From contig JAUWQC010000001.1 in the NCBI GenBank assembly GCA_030611285.1, positions 1 through 20,801 on the forward strand: DNA of 20,801 nucleotides, in the 5' to 3' direction. The DNA comes from a bacterium (GTDB taxonomy: Bacteria > Actinomycetota > Humimicrobiia > Humimicrobiales > Humimicrobiaceae). Within the stretch, counting starts at the first letter, position 1. Every line of letters begins with the position of its first letter. Positions 1 to 7,288 of the stretch are shown here, piece by piece. The notes beneath the pieces were generated by a model. The model made no database searches. It had not been told where the DNA came from and saw only the letters and a list, made by a program, of their open reading frames with translations. The translations under genes and the position numbers were made by a program.

Positions 1-34
1 AGGTAGTTCACTTCTTAACTGGTTAATATTTGTT

Positions 35-67
35 TTGCAAAAAAAATGGTAATAATGGTAATATAAT
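35..67 (+). promoter_or_regulatory. Probable promoter of the tRNA-Gly gene
   Basis: A TTGCAA element (35-40) is followed after 18 bases by TAATAT (59-64). A perfect TATAAT overlaps it at 62-67 but would need a 21-base spacer. Transcription would begin about 15 bases upstream of the tRNA. The spacing ambiguity limits confidence. Confidence 0.4.
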
Positions 68-88
68 AATCAGACTGAATTGCATTAA

Positions 89-164
89 GCGGAAGTAGCT
101 CAGCTGGTAGAGCATCACCTTGCCAAGGTGGGGGTCGCGGGTCCAAGTCCCGTCTTCCGCTCCA
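89..164 (+). tRNA. tRNA-Gly (anticodon GCC)
   Basis: A full cloverleaf can be folded. The acceptor stem GCGGAAG (89-95) pairs with CTTCCGC (154-160). The D arm is GCTC/GAGC. The anticodon stem TCACC/GGTGG carries the loop TTGCCAA, giving anticodon GCC for glycine. The T arm is GCGGG/CCCGT with one G-T pair and the loop TCCAAGT. The discriminator is T, as expected for tRNA-Gly, and the CCA end is encoded (162-164). A run of eight T follows at 165-172 and probably helps end transcription. It lies on the same strand as thrS downstream. Confidence 0.96.
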
Positions 165-186
165 TTTTTTTTATAAAAAGATTTTA

Positions 187-214
187 TTGTCCTGCGCATA
201 CAAAGATATATAAT
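187..214 (+). promoter_or_regulatory. Probable thrS promoter
   Basis: TTGTCC (187-192) and a perfect TATAAT (209-214) are separated by 16 bases, about 35 bases ahead of the thrS ATG. This predicts a short, A-rich leader of about 30 nt. There is no room for a T-box leader in this gap. Confidence 0.5.
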
Positions 215-249
215 AAATAAAGAATTTTTAAATAAGAAATAAACAAAAA

Positions 250-2184
250 ATGATTGAAATAGAATTCAAAAAGATTGGGAAAATTAAAGTAAAAGAAGGC
301 TCAAGTATCCTGGAAGCAATTGGCAAGCTCAATGAAAAAATTTCCCGGCAAGCGATAGCAGCTGAATTGACTGGCGGGAAAGATGAAGGATTAGGGGGTA
401 ATCTTGTAGATCTTGACTATAAAATTAATGAAGATTCGACCTTCGATATTATTACCCCTGAAAGCGGGGAGAAAGCAAATGATATCTTAAACCATAGCTC
501 TTCTCATATAATGGCTGCAGCCATAAAAAAAGTATTTCCGGATGCAAAATTTGCTATTGGTCCCGCCATAAAGGAAGGATTTTATTATGATTTCGAAACT
601 AAAAAAAGTGTTGCAATAGGAGACCTTTCTTTAATTGAAAAAGAAATGAAAAAAATAATAAAATCAAACTGCAAATTTAAAAGAAGTGAGATCGAAAAAC
701 AGGAAGCGAAAATATTATTTAGAGACAATCCCTATAAAATTGAACTTATAGACGATATTGAAGATAAAAAAGTAAGTGTTTATTATTCCGGCGATTTTGT
801 TGATTTATGTTTGGGGCCCCATATCCCATCTACGGGAAAAGTTGGAGCATTTAAACTGTTAAGTATTGCGGGAGCTTACTGGAGAGGCAGTGAGAAAAAT
901 AAGATGCTGGTCAGGATATATGGAACTTCATTCTTTAGAAAGGAAGAATTGAAAAATTACCTGGAAAGATTGGAAAAAGCAAAGAGAAGTGATCACAGGA
1001 AAATAGGTAAAGATCTGGACTTATTTAGTTTTCACGATGAGGCGCCTGGATTTCCCTTTTTCCATCCGAATGGAATGATATTGAGGAATATTATATTGGA
1101 TTACTGGAGAGAGGAACATATAAAGGAGGGCTATAGGGAGATAAATACGCCAATTTTGCTCAGTAATGAATTATGGAAGACATCCGGCCATTGGGATAAT
1201 TACAGAGAAAATATGTATTTTATAAAAATTGATGAGAAAGATTACGCTATCAAGCCTATGAACTGTCCGGGTACAATTATAGTATATAAATCAAACCAGC
1301 ACTCATATAAAGAATTGCCGATAAGAATTGCCGAGCTGGGGCTGGTGCATAGACATGAGAAGTCCGGAGTTTTACATGGACTGTTTAGAGTAAGGAATTT
1401 TACTCAGGATGACGCCCATATATTTTGCACAGAAGGTCAATCAAAAGATGAAGTCTCCAGAATAATAAGTTTAATTGGCCGGATGTATAAAGTTTTTGGT
1501 TTCGAAAAGTATCATCTGGAGCTTTCGACAAAACCTGACAGGCGGATAGGCACTGATGAAATGTGGGAGAAAGCAGAAAACATATTAAAAGAGGCCGCCG
1601 GCAGCAAAGGGCTTGACTATGTAATAAATGAAGGAGAAGGAGCTTTTTATGGCCCCAAGATTGATTTTCATATCCAGGATTGTCTGGGTAGAACATGGCA
1701 GTGCGCCACAATACAGCTGGATTTTGCAATGCCGGAGAAATTTGATATTGAATATGCGGGGGAGGATAATGCAAAACACAGACCGGTAATGATACACCGA
1801 ACGGTATTGGGCAGCATTGAAAGATTTATAGGGATACTCCTGGAGCATTATAGCGGAAATTTACCCCCCTGGCTGGCTCCGCAGCAGGTTATAATCTTAC
1901 CGATTTCTGAAAAATTCTATGAGTATGGAGAGAGGATATATAATAGTCTAAAAAATGAAGGCTTCAGAGCAGGAATTGATCATAGAGTGGAATCATTAAA
2001 CAAAAAGATAAGACAGGCGGAAATGAAAAAAATACCTTATATGATTATAATCGGAAGAAATGAAGAAAAAACGGAGACTATTACCATTAGAAAAAAAATT
2101 GGCGGAGACATAAAGGAAATAAAGCCGGGCCATTTTATAAGAGATTTAAAAAAGGTTATAAGAGATAAAGAAAAAGTTTATTAG
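250..2184 (+). CDS. thrS: Threonyl-tRNA synthetase
   Basis: Class II aminoacyl-tRNA synthetase that attaches threonine to tRNA-Thr in the cytoplasm, with an editing domain that removes mischarged serine. At 644 aa it has normal full length. An N-terminal TGS domain (about residues 1-65) is followed by the N2 editing domain with HSSSH at 82-86 and DLCLGPH at 185-191. The catalytic core has MNCPG (337-341), the HRHEKSG stretch (367-373) and motif 3 around 515-534. The predicted zinc ligands are Cys339, His390 and His516. The anticodon-binding domain covers about 545-644. There is no clear Shine-Dalgarno before the ATG, only an A-rich stretch. Residues 145-164 (RSEIEKQEA...NPYKI), which match the family's usual sequence here, are encoded by a 61-bp segment that is repeated between rplT and pheS; thrS is therefore the likely source copy. 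Confidence 0.98.
   Translation: MIEIEFKKIGKIKVKEGSSILEAIGKLNEKISRQAIAAELTGGKDEGLGGNLVDLDYKINEDSTFDIITPESGEKANDILNHSSSHIMAAAIKKVFPDAKFAIGPAIKEGFYYDFETKKSVAIGDLSLIEKEMKKIIKSNCKFKRSEIEKQEAKILFRDNPYKIELIDDIEDKKVSVYYSGDFVDLCLGPHIPSTGKVGAFKLLSIAGAYWRGSEKNKMLVRIYGTSFFRKEELKNYLERLEKAKRSDHRKIGKDLDLFSFHDEAPGFPFFHPNGMILRNIILDYWREEHIKEGYREINTPILLSNELWKTSGHWDNYRENMYFIKIDEKDYAIKPMNCPGTIIVYKSNQHSYKELPIRIAELGLVHRHEKSGVLHGLFRVRNFTQDDAHIFCTEGQSKDEVSRIISLIGRMYKVFGFEKYHLELSTKPDRRIGTDEMWEKAENILKEAAGSKGLDYVINEGEGAFYGPKIDFHIQDCLGRTWQCATIQLDFAMPEKFDIEYAGEDNAKHRPVMIHRTVLGSIERFIGILLEHYSGNLPPWLAPQQVIILPISEKFYEYGERIYNSLKNEGFRAGIDHRVESLNKKIRQAEMKKIPYMIIIGRNEEKTETITIRKKIGGDIKEIKPGHFIRDLKKVIRDKEKVY
681..741 (+). repeat. 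61-bp direct repeat, copy A (inside thrS)
   Basis: This segment matches 3665-3725 at 57 of 61 positions with no gaps, on the same strand. Mismatches fall at 710/3694, 711/3695, 723/3707 and 729/3713. Here it is ordinary ThrRS coding sequence at the end of the N2 domain, so it is taken as the parent copy. Confidence 0.95.
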
Positions 2185-2211
2185 ATAAAGTTTATTTTTC
2201 CTTTATTTTTT
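2184..2211 (+). terminator. Weak AT-rich stem-loop with T-tract after thrS
   Basis: ATAAAG (2185-2190) can pair with CTTTAT (2201-2206) across a 10-base loop and is followed by a run of T. The stem is short and almost all A-T, so termination is likely to be partial at best. Some thrS transcripts may continue into infC. Confidence 0.3.
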
Positions 2212-2256
2212 AAAAAAATGTTTATATAATTTAATCCAAATACTCTTAGGTGCTAA

Positions 2257-2346
2257 TTCATATATAATAGACTTATTAAGGAAATTGCAGATAAAGCGTG
2301 GGAAGAAGACTATGTTCCTGAAGAAGAGGGAGAAACAGCAGTATAG
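2257..2346 (+). pseudogene. Possible C-terminal gene remnant, unidentified
   Basis: Thirty codons are open up to TAG at 2344-2346. They encode a protein-like acidic tail: residues NRLIKEIADKAWEEDY, then VPEEEGETAV. A TAA at 2254-2256 closes the frame upstream, and there is no ATG, GTG or TTG start and no Shine-Dalgarno. The base composition is visibly richer in G+C than the flanking intergenic DNA. I read it as the decayed end of a lost gene between thrS and infC. I do not recognise the family. It could be chance, since 30 codons is short. Confidence 0.3.
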
Positions 2347-2372
2347 ACAAAATAATTAATAATTAGTATAAT
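2344..2372 (+). promoter_or_regulatory. Promoter of the infC-rpmI-rplT-pheST operon
   Basis: TAGACA (2344-2349) and a perfect TATAAT (2367-2372) are separated by exactly 17 bases, one mismatch from the sigma-70/sigma-A consensus. Transcription would start near 2379 and give a leader of about 180-190 nt before infC, long enough for the attenuator-like structures seen at 2428-2535. Confidence 0.65.
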
Positions 2373-2427
2373 TCCAAAATTGTTAATATAAAATTGTTAA
2401 AAAAAAGAAAAAATAAAAAAAATAAGT

Positions 2428-2535
2428 AGAAATCATCTATTTCTCACCAGGTGGCAGTTTTTTAAACTTGTTAATTTGGTTATTTATATTTAAGTTTAAG
2501 TAAATAGGTAGATGACTTTTCTGCCTATTTTTTTT
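2428..2535 (+). promoter_or_regulatory. infC leader with terminator/antiterminator alternatives
   Basis: An 11-bp stem (2502-2512 with 2520-2530, one G-T pair, 7-base loop) runs into eight consecutive T and is a strong intrinsic terminator just upstream of infC. Its left arm overlaps TAGATGA (2509-2515), which is perfectly complementary to TCATCTA (2433-2439). The latter lies in the loop and edge of an upstream hairpin (AGAAAT 2428-2433 with ATTTCT 2439-2444). Forming the long-range 7-bp pairing would break the terminator. This is the architecture expected of an attenuated ribosomal-protein leader. In Bacillus subtilis the same operon is controlled by L20 through a leader, so L20 is a natural candidate effector here, but I have not shown homology to that RNA family. 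Confidence 0.6.
2502..2535 (+). terminator. Intrinsic terminator (attenuator) upstream of infC
   Basis: AAATAGGTAGA (2502-2512) pairs with TCTGCCTATTT (2520-2530) around a 7-base loop. With the TTT that closes the right arm, the T-tract continues to 2535. It sits between the infC promoter and the infC Shine-Dalgarno (2547-2555), so it must act as an attenuator, not as the end of a gene. Confidence 0.75.
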
Positions 2536-2574
2536 CAAAAATATTTAAGGAGGTGTAATTTTAACAACAAGAGA

Positions 2575-3075
2575 ATTCGTGTAAACGAACAAATTAGAGT
2601 ACCTGATATTAGGTTAATTGCGGAAGATGGTAACCAGATTGGAATAGTTCCGGTTAAAGAAGCATTAAAAACTGCTGTGGAAAGAGGCCTGGATCTAGTT
2701 GAAATTTCACCTAAAAGTGATCCACCTGTTTGCAAGATAATGGATTATGGAAAATACAGATATCAACTGGAGATATCGGAAAAATTGAAAAGAAAGAAGC
2801 AATCCCAGATTATTATAAAAGAAATCAAGTTAAGACCAAAAATAGATACTAATGATCTTAATACTAAAAAAAAGCAAATAGAAAAATTCTTAAAAAGTGG
2901 TTATAAGGTGAAAATAACCGTTATGTTCAGAGGAAGAGAAATAGTGCATAAAAAACTGGGGATGGATATTCTTGATAAGTTGATAGAAGAGTTAAAAGAT
3001 AAATGTGTGCTGGAGTTAGACCCTAAGCTGGATGGATACAATATAATTATGATTTTGGCACCAGCTTACAAATAA
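2575..3075 (+). CDS. infC: Translation initiation factor IF-3
   Basis: IF-3 binds the 30S ribosomal subunit, blocks premature 50S joining and checks start codon pairing. The family hallmarks are present: [13 protein letters not shown] at the N-terminus, [15 protein letters not shown] in the N-domain, a basic linker and the C-domain ending in [13 protein letters not shown]. The exact start is unresolved. A near-perfect Shine-Dalgarno AAGGAGGTG lies at 2547-2555, but the in-frame codons at normal spacing are TTT and AAC. The nearest in-frame non-canonical start is ATT at 2575, about 21 bases past the Shine-Dalgarno, giving 166 aa. An ATT at ideal spacing (2558) is out of frame. The family is known for AUU-type starts that allow autoregulation. 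The in-frame ATG at 2512 is inside the terminator hairpin and is rejected. Confidence 0.93.
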   Translation: MRVNEQIRVPDIRLIAEDGNQIGIVPVKEALKTAVERGLDLVEISPKSDPPVCKIMDYGKYRYQLEISEKLKRKKQSQIIIKEIKLRPKIDTNDLNTKKKQIEKFLKSGYKVKITVMFRGREIVHKKLGMDILDKLIEELKDKCVLELDPKLDGYNIIMILAPAYK

Positions 3076-3115
3076 AGTTGTTATCTCGTATAAATCTAGT
3101 TGGAAGGATGTTATT

Positions 3116-3310
3116 ATGCCGAAAATTAAAACTCATAAAGGCGCTGCTAAAAGATTTAAAGTTACCGGGAGCGGAAAGATTGTCAGAGTAAAAGCGTATA
3201 AGGATCATATTCTGACTAAAAAAAATGCTAAAAGAAAAAGACGGTTAGGTAGAAAACAAGAAGTGTCTGCTTCAGATAAGAAAAAAGTAAAAAGACTATT
3301 AGGCAGATAA
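3116..3310 (+). CDS. rpmI: 50S ribosomal protein L35
   Basis: Small, very basic 64-aa protein of the large ribosomal subunit. It opens with the family signature [15 protein letters not shown] and the following TGSGKI, and has the usual length. A Shine-Dalgarno-like GGAAGGATG precedes the ATG. It sits 40 bases after infC and 15 bases before the rplT ATG, the classic infC-rpmI-rplT order, and is most likely cotranscribed from the promoter at 2344. Confidence 0.97.
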   Translation: MPKIKTHKGAAKRFKVTGSGKIVRVKAYKDHILTKKNAKRKRRLGRKQEVSASDKKKVKRLLGR

Positions 3311-3325
3311 GGAAAGGTGATTAAA

Positions 3326-3673
3326 ATGACCAGAGTTAAAAGGGGACCGGTCAAAAGAAGAAAACATAAGAAAGTATTAAAAGAAGCAAGAGGATACTAC
3401 GGCTCTAAAAGCAGGAGTTATAAAATTGCTAAAGAGCAGCTGCTCAAATCAATGAGCTATGCATACAGAGATAGAAAGAATAATAAAAGAAATTTTAGAA
3501 GGTTATGGATTACCAGAATCAACGCTGCAGCCAGGATAAATGGAATTTCATACAATGAATTTATAAGTGGACTGAAGAAAGCAAGTGTTAATATTAATAG
3601 AAAAATATTATCAGAACTTGCAGTAAGCGATCCTGATGCTTTTCAGAAACTAACTGAAATTGCAAAGAAGTGA
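3326..3673 (+). CDS. rplT: 50S ribosomal protein L20
   Basis: Large-subunit assembly protein and, in many bacteria, the translational or transcriptional repressor of its own operon. The protein is 115 aa, with the conserved basic N-terminal tail [28 protein letters not shown] and [14 protein letters not shown] 3326 is chosen because AAAGG at 3313-3317 lies 8 bases upstream and because the family begins within a few residues of RVKRG; the GTG at 3317 overlaps this Shine-Dalgarno. The stop codon TGA (3671-3673) lies within the copied thrS segment (3665-3725), so the present 3' end of rplT was set, or at least overwritten, by that event. Confidence 0.97.
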   Translation: MTRVKRGPVKRRKHKKVLKEARGYYGSKSRSYKIAKEQLLKSMSYAYRDRKNNKRNFRRLWITRINAAARINGISYNEFISGLKKASVNINRKILSELAVSDPDAFQKLTEIAKK

Positions 3674-3725
3674 GATCGAAAAACAGGAAGCGAGTATATT
3701 ATTTAGGGACAAACCCTATAAAATT
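3665..3725 (+). repeat. 61-bp direct repeat, copy B (rplT-pheS junction, derived from thrS)
   Basis: It matches thrS 681-741 at 57/61 positions, same strand, and ends exactly before the pheS ATG at 3726. It provides the last codons and stop of rplT. In the pheS frame it still reads [20 protein letters not shown], differing from ThrRS by K to S and N to K; the remaining change is silent. Weak similarity continues leftwards (AAATT at 673-677 and 3657-3661), suggesting microhomology at the junction. One difference (A to G at 3707) turns an imperfect hairpin into a perfect TAGGG/CCCTA stem (3704-3708 with 3714-3718). Confidence 0.93.
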
Positions 3726-4772
3726 ATGAGTAAAAAAGAAAAAAATATAAGTGGATTAGAAAAAAAGATAAAAATAGAACTGGATAATTTTACCAGAGAA
3801 TTAGAGACAGTAAAGAATTTAATTGAATTAGATAATCTAAGAACAAAATATATTGGGAAAAAAAGTTTTTTAATTAAAACTTTAAAGAACATCGGAAATT
3901 TACCAGACGATATTAAACCAATTGCAGGTAAAAAATCAAATACTGTAAGAAAAAAAATAGAATCAGATATTCTAATAAAAGAAAAAATTTTTAAAAATAT
4001 TGAATATGAAAATAAACTAAGGAAAGAAATTATAGATATGTCGCTGCCGGGAAGAAGCACCGCTGCAGGTAGAAAGAATATTATTTCTCAGGTTGTTGAA
4101 GAAATTGAAGAAATTTTTATCGGGATGGGGTTCGAAATAGCGGAGGGTCCCGAAGTGGAAACTGATTATTATAATTTTGAAGCATTAAACACACCCAGCG
4201 GACATCCAGCCAGGTCTCTACATGATACGTTCTTTATTTCCGAAAATATATTGTTGAGGACTCATACTTCACCAGTTCAGATAAGATATATGGAGAGTCA
4301 CAAGCCTCCTTTACTAATAATAGTACCGGGGAAAGTTTATAGAAGAGATTATGATGTATCGCACACTCCTATGTTTACTCAGATAGAGGGTCTGGTAGTA
4401 GATAAATGCATAAATTTTAGTAACCTTAAATGGACACTTGAAACATTTGTACATGAAATTTTTGGAAAGGACCGGAAAGTCAGATTCAGGCCTCATTATT
4501 TTCCATTTACAGAACCGAGTGCTGAAGTTGATGTTTCCTGCAATATCTGTGGCGGGAAAGGATGCAGGGTATGTTCAGGGTCCGGATGGCTTGAAATTCT
4601 TGGGGCTGGAATGGTAGATCCGAATTTATATTCATTTGTGGGATATAATCCGGAAGAAGTTAGTGGTTTTGCCTTTGGAATGGGTATAGAGAGAATTTGC
4701 ATGTTAAAGTACGGCATTAATGATTTAAGGTTATTTTTCGAAAATGACCTGAGATTTATAAGTCAATTTTAA
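3726..4772 (+). CDS. pheS: Phenylalanyl-tRNA synthetase alpha subunit
   Basis: Catalytic subunit of the alpha2-beta2 class IIc enzyme that charges tRNA-Phe. From ATG 3726 it is 348 aa, the usual length. An N-terminal coiled-coil arm (about 1-105) precedes the catalytic domain, with GFEIAEGPEVETDYYNFEAL (135-154), LLRTHTSPVQIR (177-188), VYRRDYDVSH (204-213), a CxxC-rich segment (272-283) and motif 3 GFAFGMGIERICMLKYG (314-330). The frame is open back to an ATG at 3660 that overlaps the rplT stop. That start would add 22 residues, almost all copied from ThrRS, so 3726 is preferred. Neither start has a good Shine-Dalgarno; AGGGA at 3705 is about 16 bases from 3726 and lies in a small hairpin. 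Translational coupling to rplT is possible. Confidence 0.96.
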   Translation: MSKKEKNISGLEKKIKIELDNFTRELETVKNLIELDNLRTKYIGKKSFLIKTLKNIGNLPDDIKPIAGKKSNTVRKKIESDILIKEKIFKNIEYENKLRKEIIDMSLPGRSTAAGRKNIISQVVEEIEEIFIGMGFEIAEGPEVETDYYNFEALNTPSGHPARSLHDTFFISENILLRTHTSPVQIRYMESHKPPLLIIVPGKVYRRDYDVSHTPMFTQIEGLVVDKCINFSNLKWTLETFVHEIFGKDRKVRFRPHYFPFTEPSAEVDVSCNICGGKGCRVCSGSGWLEILGAGMVDPNLYSFVGYNPEEVSGFAFGMGIERICMLKYGINDLRLFFENDLRFISQF

Positions 4773-4801
4773 CTTTCAATATCATTAATCTGATATATGT
4801 T

Positions 4802-4840
4802 AGATAAATAAACAGGTATCTTTTAAAATGATCTTTATCT
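4802..4840 (+). other. Possible stem-loop in the pheS-pheT gap
   Basis: AGATAAA (4802-4808) is exactly complementary to TTTATCT (4834-4840) across a 25-base loop. No T-tract follows, so it is not a terminator. It lies in the 103-base gap between pheS and pheT and may be an mRNA structure or chance. Confidence 0.25.
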
Positions 4841-4875
4841 TAAAGAAATATTTAATAGGGAGGAATGCTTAAAGA

Positions 4876-7281
4876 TTGAAAGTAACATTAAACTGGATAG
4901 GCGAATTTTTAGGTGCTGAAAGGCTTGAACCTGAAAATATTGCAAGCGTTCTGACTATGAGTGGGACTGAAGTAAAAAAAGTTGAATATATAAGTGATAA
5001 ATATAAGAATATAATAATTGGTAGATTAGTTGATTTTTCCCCTCATCCTGATTCTGATAAATTATCATTGTGCGAAGTGGACATTGGCTCAAGTAAGCTG
5101 AACATAGTTTGTGGAGCTAAAAATTTTAAAAAGGAAGATAGAGTTGCTGTAGCGCTGCCCGGAGCAAAAGTTAAGGATATTACTATAAGAAAAAATAAGA
5201 TAAGAGGTCAGATTTCTGAAGGAATGATGTGCTCAGAAATGGAATTAGGTCTTTCTTCCGAATCAGAAGGTATTATGATTCTGAGCAGTAATTGTGAGAT
5301 AGGTGACAGTTTCTCAAAATCGGTTGGTCTGGATGATGTTGTACTGGAGCTTGAGATTACGCCCAATAGGCCTGATTGCTTGAGTGTAATGGGAATCGCA
5401 AGAGAAATCAGCGCTTTAATTGGCGCTGATTTTGTAGTTCCTGAATATGATTTACAAAAAAGACTGAATATAGATTCCAAATTTAAAATTGAAATAGAGG
5501 ACTATGATCTTTGTCCAAGATATTCGGCAAAACTGTTTAGAAATATACCAAACATCAAGTCGCCTCAATGGCTTAAAAACAGGCTTATCCTATGCGATGT
5601 AAGACCAATAAATTTAATTGTTGACCTGACTAATTATGTTATGCTGGAAACTGGTCAGCCGCTGCATGCTTTTGATAAAGACATGTTGTATTCAAACAAA
5701 ATTATAGTCAGAAGAGCAGGAAAAGGGGAGAACATAATAACTATTGATGATTCCATAAGGATACTGGATGATGATGCACTGGTAATAGCAGATGAAGATA
5801 AAGCTGTGGCTATTGCCGGTATAATGGGTGGAAAGGATACTGAAATAAGTGAGAATACGAAAAATGTCCTGTTAGAATCGGCAAATTTTTACGGGCCTTC
5901 CATAATGAGGACTTCTAAAAAAATTGGGCTCCGGTCAGAAGCTTCAAACAGATTTGAAAAAAAAATTGACCCAATGCTTACTGTATTTGCAATCAGGAGA
6001 TTTGAAGATCTGCTGGGAAAAGTGGCCAATTTTAAAACGGAAGAATGTATATATGATAATTTTAAAAAAGTAGAAAGAGAAAGAAAGATTAATTTAAGAG
6101 TGGGCAAAGTGGGCCAGGTTCTGGGAAAAGATATTGATGCGGGTTTGATATCAGACATCCTTACAAATTTAAAAATCAGTAACAGAATAAAAGATAATAT
6201 CATAGAGGCAACCGTTCCTTCTTTTAGATATGAAGATCTCCAGAGAGAGATTGACCTCATTGAAGAAGTAGCGAGAATATATGGGTACGACAGGTTGGAT
6301 TCTATTCCTATTCCAGCAAGCGACAGGCGTGGAAAATATAGTCTATATCAGAAAACAATTAAAGATATCAGGCAGGCTCTTTGTGATATGGGACTGGTTG
6401 AAGTTATAAACTATTCTTTTATTAGCGCTGAATCGCTTAAAAAATTTAAAATAAATCTGGAAGATAGGTATAAGAATAATGTGAAGATATTAAATCCCAT
6501 TAATGAAGATTTTAAGCTGTTAAGGCCAACGCTTCTTCCGGCACTTATGAAAAATATTAAAGATAACATTAACCATAATATAAAAGATATTGGAATATTT
6601 GAGATATCAAAAGTTTTTAAGAAAAACAGTTCTGGTAAATTGCCTTTCGAAATAAATACGCTCGGGATGATGCTAACCGGAAAAGCAGTACAGAAAGGAT
6701 GGAATGAAAAGGAAAGATCTTTTGATTTTTATGATTTGAAAGGTATTTTAGATTTTATATGCAAGAGATATTATCCTTCTGGCAGTTTAAAGATAAAAGA
6801 GAAGCAGTACAGATTTTTCCACCCCAGGGTCAGCGGAACGGTCAATATTGAAGATCTGGAAGTGGGAATAATTGGCAAAATTCACCCGGTAATAATAGAG
6901 GAGACTGAAATCGTACAGGACGCCTATTATATGGAACTGGATATGGATAAATTTATAAATAATATAAAAGAGACCAAAAAATATAAATTCATACCCGCCT
7001 TCCCTTCTATAGATATTGATCTTGCAATTGTAGTTGATAATAAAATAAAGAGTGAAGATATTGTAAATGAAATAAAAGAAAGCGGGACGGAACTGCTTAA
7101 AAAGATAAGACTTTTTGATATATACAGAGGGGAACAGATAGAAAAGGACAAGAAAAGCATGGCTTACTCTCTAAATTTCAGGGATGACACCAGAACTTTA
7201 AAGGACACGGAAATTGAGATAATAGTAAATAGAATACTGGAAAATTTAGGCAAGAAATTTAATGCCAGGATTAGAGAATAA
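4876..7281 (+). CDS. pheT: Phenylalanyl-tRNA synthetase beta subunit
   Basis: Beta subunit of PheRS, which binds tRNA-Phe and edits mischarged tyrosine. It has 801 aa, the normal size. The EMAP-type tRNA-binding domain covers about residues 40-150 (IIIGRLVDFSPHPDSDKLSL). The B3/B4 editing domain runs from about 205 to 385, with TNYVMLETGQPLHAFD around 255-270. The B5 domain lies near 400-475, followed by the core domain and a C-terminal FDX-ACB domain (FIPAFPSIDIDLAIVV, about 705-801). The start is TTG at 4876, after GGGAGG at 4858-4863 (12 bases). The ATG at 4865 stops after four codons in another frame. The 103-base gap after pheS is wider than elsewhere in the operon, but no clear promoter was found in it. 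Confidence 0.97.
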   Translation: MKVTLNWIGEFLGAERLEPENIASVLTMSGTEVKKVEYISDKYKNIIIGRLVDFSPHPDSDKLSLCEVDIGSSKLNIVCGAKNFKKEDRVAVALPGAKVKDITIRKNKIRGQISEGMMCSEMELGLSSESEGIMILSSNCEIGDSFSKSVGLDDVVLELEITPNRPDCLSVMGIAREISALIGADFVVPEYDLQKRLNIDSKFKIEIEDYDLCPRYSAKLFRNIPNIKSPQWLKNRLILCDVRPINLIVDLTNYVMLETGQPLHAFDKDMLYSNKIIVRRAGKGENIITIDDSIRILDDDALVIADEDKAVAIAGIMGGKDTEISENTKNVLLESANFYGPSIMRTSKKIGLRSEASNRFEKKIDPMLTVFAIRRFEDLLGKVANFKTEECIYDNFKKVERERKINLRVGKVGQVLGKDIDAGLISDILTNLKISNRIKDNIIEATVPSFRYEDLQREIDLIEEVARIYGYDRLDSIPIPASDRRGKYSLYQKTIKDIRQALCDMGLVEVINYSFISAESLKKFKINLEDRYKNNVKILNPINEDFKLLRPTLLPALMKNIKDNINHNIKDIGIFEISKVFKKNSSGKLPFEINTLGMMLTGKAVQKGWNEKERSFDFYDLKGILDFICKRYYPSGSLKIKEKQYRFFHPRVSGTVNIEDLEVGIIGKIHPVIIEETEIVQDAYYMELDMDKFINNIKETKKYKFIPAFPSIDIDLAIVVDNKIKSEDIVNEIKESGTELLKKIRLFDIYRGEQIEKDKKSMAYSLNFRDDTRTLKDTEIEIIVNRILENLGKKFNARIRE

Positions 7282-7288
7282 ATAAGAT

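Noticed and set aside
165..249. T-box riboswitch upstream of thrS (and likewise upstream of pheS)
   Set aside because: The gaps are too short and the conserved T-box antiterminator sequence is absent; the GGTGG at 2451 region in the infC leader lacks the rest of the motif.
1400..1848. Minus-strand open frames of 87 and 124 codons inside thrS
   Set aside because: They are antisense to a strongly conserved gene, resemble no protein and lack ribosome-binding sites.
2512..2574. ATG at 2512 as the infC start, adding 21 residues
   Set aside because: It lies in the loop-side arm of the terminator hairpin, upstream of the Shine-Dalgarno, and the added residues come from the T-tract and Shine-Dalgarno, not from protein-like sequence.
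3660..3725. pheS starting at ATG 3660
   Set aside because: It has no Shine-Dalgarno, and the first 22 residues are the copied ThrRS segment. Normal PheS length and sequence begin at 3726. Kept only as an open possibility in the findings.
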